Shown here one piece after another: positions 6,862 to 12,251 of a DNA stretch of 12,251 bases. Positions within the stretch are counted from its first letter, which is position 1; each line of letters starts with the position of its first letter. The position numbers and the translations under genes were made by a program. The stretch lies in the NCBI GenBank assembly GCA_031254995.1, contig JAIRTJ010000012.1, positions 1 to 12,251 on the forward strand, given 5' to 3'. The notes beneath the pieces were generated by a model. It was given only the letters and a program-made list of their open reading frames with translations, made no database searches and was not told the DNA's origin. This DNA is from Eubacteriales Family XIII. Incertae Sedis bacterium. GTDB lineage: Bacteria; Bacillota; Clostridia; Peptostreptococcales; Anaerovoracaceae.

Positions 6862-7401
6862 CTACTCGATCGAAAGACTCTTTTTCGGGCAGGACTCCAC
6901 GCAAAATCCGCATTTGGTGCATTTGTCGTTGTCCACTTCCCACTTCTTCGCGGCGCGATCCACCGTGAGAGCGTCCGACGGGCATTTCTTGACGCAGATA
7001 CCGCAAAACACGCATGTATCCGCGCATTTCAATCCGGTCTCGCCCGCCGCCGCGTTCGGTTCGTCGGGCTTTTCGTAGGTGTCCGCTATCTTGATGATAT
7101 CGGGCGTCGTATACGAACTTTCATTGACAAGACACTTTTTCGGACACACCTCCTCGCAACAGCTGCATTGTATGCAACGCATGCGCTGGATCGACCATGT
7201 CCGCTCCTCCCTGTTCACCGTGATCGCGTCCGTCGGGCATTTCTTCATGCATATACCGCAGAGAATGCACGCGTTCATATCGACCTCGATATGCCCTCTG
7301 GTTCTCTCTTTGTATTCCCTCGGAATCACGGGATACATCAAGGTCGCCGGTTTTTTGAACAGGCTCCTCATAATCATCTTGCCGATCTTTAAATTTGCCA
7401 T
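6862..7401 (-). CDS. echF: Ech hydrogenase ferredoxin-type subunit EchF, with duplicated 2[4Fe-4S] module
   Basis: EchF passes electrons from soluble ferredoxin towards EchC and the NiFe site, on the cytoplasmic face. The N terminus (FKKPATLMYPVIPREYKERTRG region, 15-36) is like other EchF/NuoI-type subunits. The 179-residue protein has four CxxCxxCxxxCP motifs: Cys45/48/51/55, Cys76/79/82/86, Cys130/133/136/140 and Cys161/164/167/171. The second pair reproduces the first at a constant shift of 85 residues, so the ferredoxin module is duplicated, joined by a linker at about 91-125. Ordinary EchF has only two clusters and about 120-140 residues. Extra cysteines are 81, 90 and 126. The start at 7401 has GGGAGG 10 bases upstream. 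It follows echE after a 95-base spacer, the longest gap inside the operon. Identity as the ech ferredoxin subunit is firm; the role of the extra clusters is inferred. Confidence 0.93.
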   Translation of the reverse strand: MANLKIGKMIMRSLFKKPATLMYPVIPREYKERTRGHIEVDMNACILCGICMKKCPTDAITVNREERTWSIQRMRCIQCSCCEEVCPKKCLVNESSYTTPDIIKIADTYEKPDEPNAAAGETGLKCADTCVFCGICVKKCPSDALTVDRAAKKWEVDNDKCTKCGFCVESCPKKSLSIE

Positions 7402-7439
7402 TTAAGCTCATCCTCCCAGTTTGCGACCGTTCGGCCTCG

Positions 7440-7479
7440 GCGGCGACCGCGAAGCGCCAAAACGGTTTTACATCGCCGC
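7440..7479 (-). other. Possible hairpin in the echE-echF spacer
   Basis: The 95-base spacer 7402-7496 contains a perfect 7-bp inverted repeat: on the minus strand GCGGCGA (7479-7473) and TCGCCGC (7446-7440), with a 26-base loop. There is no T-run. It could affect message stability or the relative yield of EchF, but the region is GC-rich and a chance pairing is possible. Confidence 0.3.
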
Positions 7480-7496
7480 TGCGCCGACTCCGAAAG

Positions 7497-8576
7497 CTAT
7501 CTCTCCGTGCAACTGATGCACGGGTCGATGGTCAGAACCAACATCGGCACATCCGCGAGATCACAGCCCTGCAACGTCTTAACCAAGGCCGGAATATTCG
7601 CGTTGGTAGGCGTCCTGACCCGCATCCGCTCCAAATATTTGCTCCCGTTCCCCTTCGAATAATAATAAGCCTCGCCCCTCGGCTGTTCCATCCTTGCGAC
7701 GAATTCGCCGGAGGGATTCCCCTTCAATTTGATCTCGATATCGCCGGCCGGAATCTTCGAGACAGCCTCCTCGATGAGATCCATGGATTGGAACAACTCG
7801 CGTATGCGCACCTTGCATCTGGCGTAACAGTCGCCCTCCGTTTCGATGCAGGGTGAAAAATCCAGATATGGATAAGCTCCGTGTCCGTCAAGTCGCACAT
7901 CCTGCAAAATGCCGCTGGCGCGCGCCACAGGACCCACCGCGCACAGATCCTCGGCATCCTGCTTCGTGAGCGCGCCGACACCCGAGAGTCTGCTTCTAAC
8001 GGAGACATCCTCGAGAAACACGTTTGTCAATTCCGCGGTCTCCTTGCGAATGCCGTCCAATGTCTTCACGATATCCTTCAACTTCTCGTCGGAAATATCC
8101 TTTCGCACGCCGCCGACCTTGCAGACGGAGAAGATGACGCGACCGCCCGCGGTCTCCTCGAATATATTCAAAATCGTCTCGCGAATGCGCCAACTGTGCA
8201 TGAACAAACTCTCAAAGCCAAACCCGTCGGCCAGAAGACCCAGCCACAGCAGATGACTGTGTATCCTGCTCAATTCGTGCCAAACGGTTCGCAAATATTC
8301 CGCTCTCGGCGGTATTTCCGCGCCCAAATTCCCCTCAACGGACTTGCAATAACCCCAACCGTGGCCGAAACTGCAAATGCCGCATACCCTTTCGATGACA
8401 TAGACCATCTCCGGCCATTCGTTCTTCTCCACGAGCTTTTCAAGTCCGCGATGTATGAATCCGATGGATGGGATAGCCTCCAAAACGGATTCGTCCTCGA
8501 TCACCAAATCGAGATGAATCGGCTCCGGCAATACGGGATGCTGAGGTCCGAAAGGGATGATCGTTCTCTTGCCCAT
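7497..8576 (-). CDS. echE: Ech hydrogenase large subunit EchE (NiFe catalytic)
   Basis: EchE carries the NiFe centre where H2 is made or split. It belongs to the NuoD/49-kDa family but keeps both nickel motifs: ERVCGICSFGH (Cys65, Cys68, His72) and DPCISC (Cys353, Cys356). Complex I has lost these, so this is a hydrogenase. At 359 residues it has normal EchE length. The conserved GFIHRGLEKL (39-48) and the RIHSHLLWLG stretch after residue 100 support group 4. It ends CISCTER, three residues after the last cysteine, so there is no C-terminal extension to be cut off. The start at 8576 overlaps the echD stop by one base (TGATG), and the perfect AGGAGGTGA (8583-8591) sits 6 bases upstream inside echD. 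Iron ligands should come from the Hyp proteins encoded downstream. Confidence 0.96.
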   Translation of the reverse strand: MGKRTIIPFGPQHPVLPEPIHLDLVIEDESVLEAIPSIGFIHRGLEKLVEKNEWPEMVYVIERVCGICSFGHGWGYCKSVEGNLGAEIPPRAEYLRTVWHELSRIHSHLLWLGLLADGFGFESLFMHSWRIRETILNIFEETAGGRVIFSVCKVGGVRKDISDEKLKDIVKTLDGIRKETAELTNVFLEDVSVRSRLSGVGALTKQDAEDLCAVGPVARASGILQDVRLDGHGAYPYLDFSPCIETEGDCYARCKVRIRELFQSMDLIEEAVSKIPAGDIEIKLKGNPSGEFVARMEQPRGEAYYYSKGNGSKYLERMRVRTPTNANIPALVKTLQGCDLADVPMLVLTIDPCISCTER

Positions 8577-9064
8577 CAGTTTTCACCTCCTTTGCCTTCT
8601 TCGTCGCTTCGCGTTTTCGCCGATTCGTCCGCGTCCGCGTCCGCGGCATCTCCCGCCGCGTCGCAGTCCTCGGCTTTCGCCGCGTCCTCGTCGCGTTTCG
8701 CGACCGCGTTGGGATTCCATGGCGTTTCCTTTGCGATCTTGAAGAATCGACCGCCGTAATCCAGCGCCAAATTCCTGAATGCGATCCCGAACAGATCGCG
8801 CATTTCGTTTTCATAGATGAACGCAGGCCAATACACGGCCGTGATGCTGTGAAGCTCCGGCTCCCGATCCTCGACGGAGACCCTGAAATTCTTCAATATC
8901 GAATCCTTCTCAAACGTGTACAGCACATCTATGCCGTCCGCCGTCTTCGTCGCGCAAATCTGTCCGAGCCGGTAGCCGTCGTCCTTGACATCGGAGACCG
9001 TCTCCAACAAATTGGAAGCCTCAATGGCCGCAATATCCTGTATCAAATCTTTTCTCTCCGCCAT
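8576..9064 (-). CDS. echD: Ech hydrogenase subunit EchD (NuoC-like) with acidic tail
   Basis: EchD is the NuoC/30-kDa-type structural subunit of the peripheral arm and binds no cofactor. Residues 1-118 form the family domain, with the signature ENEMRDLFGI (85-94) and preceding hydrophobic strand ITAVYWPAFIY. The usual core ends near ETPWNPNAVAKR. Beyond it, residues 122-162 form a low-complexity tail rich in Asp, Ala and Glu, including ADADAD encoded by a hexamer repeat. The start at 9064 immediately follows the echC stop (TAAATG) and has AAAGGAGG 8 bases upstream, within the end of echC. The last codons (KGGEN) double as the ribosome-binding site of echE. The core assignment is firm; the tail has no known function and may be disordered. 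Confidence 0.92.
   Translation of the reverse strand: MAERKDLIQDIAAIEASNLLETVSDVKDDGYRLGQICATKTADGIDVLYTFEKDSILKNFRVSVEDREPELHSITAVYWPAFIYENEMRDLFGIAFRNLALDYGGRFFKIAKETPWNPNAVAKRDEDAAKAEDCDAAGDAADADADESAKTRSDEEGKGGEN
8627..8644. repeat. Three tandem GTCCGC hexamers in the echD tail
   Basis: On the plus strand GTCCGC is repeated three times without interruption, with similar degenerate units on either side (to about 8700). On the coding strand it gives GCGGAC, Ala-Asp, producing ADADAD. Changes in copy number would add or remove whole Ala-Asp pairs without shifting the frame. Confidence 0.85.
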
Positions 9065-9703
9065 TTAAACTTCCTCCTTTCCGTTATTCTTGTCGCCCGA
9101 ATCGTCCGCATCCTTATCCGACGACGAATAATATTTCACGGATTGCGCGTCCGAAACGCGTTCATCCGCTATATCCTCATCCAATTCTTCCGCGGTCTTT
9201 CCGTAATAGCGAACCTCTATCGCCATATCCTCATCCTTGACCTTCTCTTCCGCGGCATCGCTCGCGGATACGGAGGATTTCGGCATATTGGCGTGCTTCT
9301 CCGCCAGAACGTCAAGACCCTTCACGATGCCGTCGATGATGGCCTCGGGCCGCGCGGCGCAACCGGGGACGTAGACGTCCACGGGAATGACCGTATCCAC
9401 GCCGCCTTTGACATTGTAACATTCTCGAAAAATCCCGCCCGACGTAGCGCAAATTCCCACGGCGACCACGATCTTAGGCTCCGGCATCTGCTCGTATATC
9501 TGCTTCACAACCGAGATATTCTGCTCGTTTACGGAACCCGTGACGAGAAAGATATCGGCGTGTTTGGGATTGCCCGTATTTATGATGCCGAACCGTTCCG
9601 CATCGTACATCGGCGTGAGACACGCCAAAACCTCGATGTCGCAACCGTTGCAACTGCTCCCGTCGTAGTGGATAATCCACGGCGATTTCGTAACGTATGA
9701 CAT
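9065..9703 (-). CDS. echC: Ech hydrogenase small subunit EchC (NuoB-like) with long acidic tail
   Basis: EchC carries the [4Fe-4S] cluster nearest the NiFe site and pairs with EchE. The core (1-140) has the NuoB/PSST pattern: SSCNGCDIE (Cys18, Cys21), VGICATSGG (Cys85) and VPGCAARPEA (Cys115), the four ligands of the N2-type cluster. Residues 141-212 are an extra tail rich in Asp, Glu, Ser and Lys, ending NNGKEEV, about 70 residues beyond the usual end of the family. A structured-looking piece (AIEVRYYGKT, 161-170) lies inside it. The start at 9703 is an ATG with GGAGG only 4 bases upstream. An in-frame TTG at 9730 is less likely. The gene is 54 bases from echB and abuts echD. Identity is firm; the tail is unexplained. 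Confidence 0.93.
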   Translation of the reverse strand: MSYVTKSPWIIHYDGSSCNGCDIEVLACLTPMYDAERFGIINTGNPKHADIFLVTGSVNEQNISVVKQIYEQMPEPKIVVAVGICATSGGIFRECYNVKGGVDTVIPVDVYVPGCAARPEAIIDGIVKGLDVLAEKHANMPKSSVSASDAAEEKVKDEDMAIEVRYYGKTAEELDEDIADERVSDAQSVKYYSSSDKDADDSGDKNNGKEEV

Positions 9704-9721
9704 ATTGCCTCCATTTCCGGT

Positions 9722-9740
9722 GTCGCGCAAACGCGCCGAC
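9722..9740 (-). other. Small hairpin in the echB-echC spacer
   Basis: In the 54-base gap GTC+GCGC (9722-9728) pairs with GCGC+GAC (9733-9740) around an AAAC/GTTT loop, with one bulged base (9737), giving 7 bp. It ends just 9 bases before the GGAGG of echC. It could modulate initiation of echC or protect the message. No T-run follows. Confidence 0.35.
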
Positions 9741-9757
9741 CCGATATTCGCGTCCTC

Positions 9758-10654
9758 CTACAGTATGCCGAACATCTTGAAAAAGTACAACAGCATCAGG
9801 TTCACGCCGCCGAACGTTATGGTCATGAACCAAGCGGATTTTAACGTAAACTGCCATTTCATCCTCGCGTAAGCGTTGTCGATGAGTATTTCGACGAAAT
9901 ACGCGAGCAAGCAGGCGACGACTCCGACGACGGCCATATACCATGTGCCGTTCGCGAAAAAGAGAAAGAGAAATCCTAACAGAAATACATTTTCGTACCA
10001 ATGAGATACCTCCAACGCCGCGAGCGTCCTGCCCGAAAACTCCGTTGTCACACCCTTGACCAATTCCTGATGCGCATGGTGGGACATAGAAAGGTCAAAC
10101 GGCGACTTTCTGAATTTAACAGTCAGGATGAACAGGTAGCCGACGAAGATGCCGCCGAGCGGAAACAGAGAGAACGCCTCTGAATGAATGATATCCTTTA
10201 CGTAAAAGCTGTGATTGACCATATACAGGCCGACCGCCATGAGCAGAACCATCGGTTCGTATGACATGATCTGCAGGAGCTCGCGCTCCGCGCCGATCTG
10301 CGCGTAGGGCGAATTTGACGAATACGCGGCGATCACGAGAAAGATCGTCGCCGTGGTCAACGTGAAGATGACCAAGAGCAGATTTTCGCCGGCAAAGAAC
10401 AAAACGCCTGTAATAATCATGAAAATCAGGCAGGACATTACATAAAAATCCTGTCCCTTGTTGACGGTGACCGCCTCCTTCTCGAGCAGTTTCCGCACGT
10501 CGTAGAACGGCTGAAGAATGGGCGGGCCGTATCGTCCCTGCATCTTCGCGGTGATCTTTCGGTCGACGCCTGCGAGCAATCCGCCGACAAAAGGCCCGAT
10601 GACCAGATAGGCGAGTGCTGACAGCGCTGCGGTCGCGGTAAAATCAAATTCCAT
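9758..10654 (-). CDS. echB: Ech hydrogenase membrane subunit EchB (NuoH-like)
   Basis: EchB is the NuoH/ND1-type membrane subunit that joins the peripheral arm to the ion-translocating membrane arm. The 298-residue protein has about eight membrane segments. It also has the family's conserved cytoplasmic loops: KMQGRYGPP (37-45), GAERELLQIMSYEP (121-134, charged residues of the E-channel) and FRKSPFDLS (181-189), followed by HQELVKGVTTEFSG (195-208). Length and motifs are complete. Its ATG overlaps the echA stop by one base (TGATG), with AGGAGGTG (10662-10669) 7 bases upstream, so the two membrane subunits are probably made in step. Confidence 0.95.
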   Translation of the reverse strand: MEFDFTATAALSALAYLVIGPFVGGLLAGVDRKITAKMQGRYGPPILQPFYDVRKLLEKEAVTVNKGQDFYVMSCLIFMIITGVLFFAGENLLLVIFTLTTATIFLVIAAYSSNSPYAQIGAERELLQIMSYEPMVLLMAVGLYMVNHSFYVKDIIHSEAFSLFPLGGIFVGYLFILTVKFRKSPFDLSMSHHAHQELVKGVTTEFSGRTLAALEVSHWYENVFLLGFLFLFFANGTWYMAVVGVVACLLAYFVEILIDNAYARMKWQFTLKSAWFMTITFGGVNLMLLYFFKMFGIL

Positions 10655-12251
10655 CAGATCGCACCTCCTGTAATCAGTTCATAGAGCCTGACGCCCACCG
10701 CCGCCGCATAGGAAAAGGTCAGCGAAAATATGACGCAGGTAGCGATGATGCCTATTCGGTTCATCAATTTCTCATTGAATATGCCTTCCATATACCAGTT
10801 GCGCAGGGAAACGGGAACATCCTTACCCATCGCGCCCCTGAATGTGAGATCGTCGCCCTTGCCTGCGCCGGCCATGTAGATCGGAACGATGCGCTTGCTC
10901 GTCCGACCGTAGAACAGGAGCGGCAAGACCAAGATGAGCGCGACCATGACGACCATGATCGCCATGTTGTCGCCCGAAAGAGCCGCGCCCGTCACGCCGG
11001 ACAGGCCTTGGAACGCGGTTTCCAGATATGGAAGTATCACCTTGTCGGAGAGCAACGGGAAAGTCAACGATATGAGAACCACCAAAGCGACGTGACCTCC
11101 CAATACAAACCATTCCTCCCTGTGAACTTTGTCCTGTATATTCTCCCGGTTTGCCACGACCGCGGACAACTTCCCAAGCCATTTTGCCCAGTAAAACAAT
11201 GTGACCGCAGAGCCGAAACACAGTATGAGAATGACCCATACGTTGCTGCTGTCCACAAAGGATTGCAATGCGGCCCATTTTGAAATCAACATGCCGAAAG
11301 GCGCCAGGAACATGGCCGAAATGCCGACGATCATGAACGCGGCGAGCCTCGGCATCCTGCCGAACAAACCGTCCATATCCTCGATATCCCTGCTGCCGAT
11401 ATTGTGCTCGGCCGTGCCGACGCTCAGGAAGAGCAAGGACTTCGTGGCCGCGTGGAAGATGATGAGCATCACGGCCGCCCACACTCCCTCGGCGGTTCCG
11501 ATACCCGCGCAGGCGACGATCAATCCCAGATTCGCAATGGTGGAATACGCGAGCACGCGCTTCGCATTGCTCTGCGACACAGCCGCGAAAGACGCCAACA
11601 GGAATGTAATCCCGCCGACCATGGTCACCATAAATCCCGGCCCTATATCCAGGATATTGTTCACGCCGAGCAGCGGAGACAACTTCACGATGAGAAATAC
11701 GCCGGCCTTGACCATCGTCGAAGAATGCAACAGAGCCGAAGTGGGAGTCGGCGCGACCATAGCGCCCAGCAACCAACTGTTGAACGGCATCTGCGCCGCC
11801 TTCGTGATGCCCGCAAACGCCAACAATGCGACGATGACGTTGATGACGATGACGCCGTCCGACTGAGCCATGGTCTTCGCGTACAGACCGTTGCCTATCA
11901 GCGCGTTCAGCTCAACCGAGCCGAGGTAATTGCCCATGACGATCAGCGCGATCACGAAGGCAAACCCTCCGAGCAGATTCATGATGAGCGCCCGAAAGGC
12001 ATTTTTCACAGCCTCCGGCGTCCTCGTGTATCCGATCAGGAAGAAAGAACAGAGCGTGGTGATCTCCCAGAAAAAATACATCCAGATCAGATTGTTGCAG
12101 ACCACGATGCCGAACATAGCCGCAAGGAACAGAAACATGAGGAAAAAAAACAGCGGACGTCTGTCCTTCTCGTCCGCATGATGATGCATGAAATCCTTCA
12201 TATAGCCCACGGCGTATACGCAAATCAACGTACCGATGATTCCGATAATCA
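10654..12251 (-). CDS. echA: Ech hydrogenase membrane subunit EchA (NuoL-like), N terminus beyond window
   Basis: EchA is the antiporter-like NuoL/MrpA-type subunit thought to carry the ion-pumping channel. About 532 residues are visible and the frame stays open to the right edge, so roughly the first hundred residues are missing. In transcription order the visible motifs are LICVYAVGYMKD at the start; MYFFWEITTLCSFFLIGY with the conserved membrane Glu; the ITKAAQMPFNSWLLGAM-APTPTSALLHSSTMVKAGVF block with its two conserved Lys; and FHAATKSLLFLSVG with a further conserved Lys. Many hydrophobic helices follow and the protein ends TGGAI. The TTG at 12228 is in frame but internal to a family-conserved segment, so it is not the start. 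The stop overlaps echB by one base. The operon promoter must lie upstream of the window. Confidence 0.95.
   Translation of the reverse strand, partial: IIGIIGTLICVYAVGYMKDFMHHHADEKDRRPLFFFLMFLFLAAMFGIVVCNNLIWMYFFWEITTLCSFFLIGYTRTPEAVKNAFRALIMNLLGGFAFVIALIVMGNYLGSVELNALIGNGLYAKTMAQSDGVIVINVIVALLAFAGITKAAQMPFNSWLLGAMVAPTPTSALLHSSTMVKAGVFLIVKLSPLLGVNNILDIGPGFMVTMVGGITFLLASFAAVSQSNAKRVLAYSTIANLGLIVACAGIGTAEGVWAAVMLIIFHAATKSLLFLSVGTAEHNIGSRDIEDMDGLFGRMPRLAAFMIVGISAMFLAPFGMLISKWAALQSFVDSSNVWVILILCFGSAVTLFYWAKWLGKLSAVVANRENIQDKVHREEWFVLGGHVALVVLISLTFPLLSDKVILPYLETAFQGLSGVTGAALSGDNMAIMVVMVALILVLPLLFYGRTSKRIVPIYMAGAGKGDDLTFRGAMGKDVPVSLRNWYMEGIFNEKLMNRIGIIATCVIFSLTFSYAAAVGVRLYELITGGAI

Noticed and set aside
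7881..9700. Two long plus-strand ORFs (292 and 283 codons)
   Set aside because: They are antisense shadows of echE, echD and echC, whose frames carry complete conserved motifs.
9704..9760. GGAGG directly after the echB stop as the site for another small gene
   Set aside because: No start codon lies at a suitable distance; only a TTG about 20 bases on, in the echC frame, follows.
7497..12251. A complex I (nuo) operon
   Set aside because: EchE keeps both nickel-binding CxxC pairs and the gene set is followed by hyp maturation genes, so it is a hydrogenase.
7497..12251. Mbh/Mrp-type or formate hydrogenlyase complex
   Set aside because: No Mrp-type antiporter subunits or formate dehydrogenase are visible; the compact A-B-C-D-E-F order matches Ech. 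Genes beyond the right edge cannot be excluded.

Overview
This window is dominated by one long minus-strand operon. It encodes an energy-converting (Ech-type, group 4) membrane-bound [NiFe]-hydrogenase followed by most of the machinery that builds its active site. Read in the direction of transcription (right to left) the order is echA (cut off by the right edge of the window) - echB - echC - echD - echE - echF - unknown six-helix membrane protein - a 26-codon small ORF - hypF - hypC - hypD - hypE - maf. A single plus-strand gene, the 3' end of an Rpn/PD-(D/E)XK-type transposase-nuclease family gene, converges on it from the left edge. A bidirectional hairpin terminator lies between the two.

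The organism is probably an anaerobic, fermentative bacterium, most likely a Firmicute of clostridial or related type. This is inferred from the Ech hydrogenase, the strong AGGAGG Shine-Dalgarno sequences, tight TGATG/TAAATG/ATGA gene junctions and an Rpn-type gene of the kind common in gut and rumen Firmicutes. No marker in the window fixes the species.

The Ech module: EchA (NuoL-like) and EchB (NuoH-like) form the membrane arm. EchC (NuoB-like, one [4Fe-4S]), EchD (NuoC-like), EchE (NuoD-like, NiFe site with both CxxC pairs) and EchF (ferredoxin-type) form the peripheral arm. Ferredoxin electrons reduce protons to H2 (or the reverse) with ion translocation. Three features are unusual. EchF is duplicated internally and has ligands for four [4Fe-4S] clusters. 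EchC and EchD both carry long acidic low-complexity C-terminal tails. EchE stops three residues after its last nickel cysteine, so it seems to need no C-terminal protease.

The maturation module: HypF (carbamoyltransferase) and HypE (ends in PRIC) make the cyanide ligands, and HypC and HypD assemble Fe(CN)2CO. HypA, HypB and a maturation endopeptidase are not in the window. A Maf-type nucleotide pyrophosphatase closes the operon.

The least explained part is the junction between the two modules (about 5996-6857). It holds an intercistronic hairpin, an unrecognised six-helix membrane protein and a 26-codon ORF linked to both neighbours by four-base ATGA overlaps. This is the best place to look for an undescribed Ech-associated factor.
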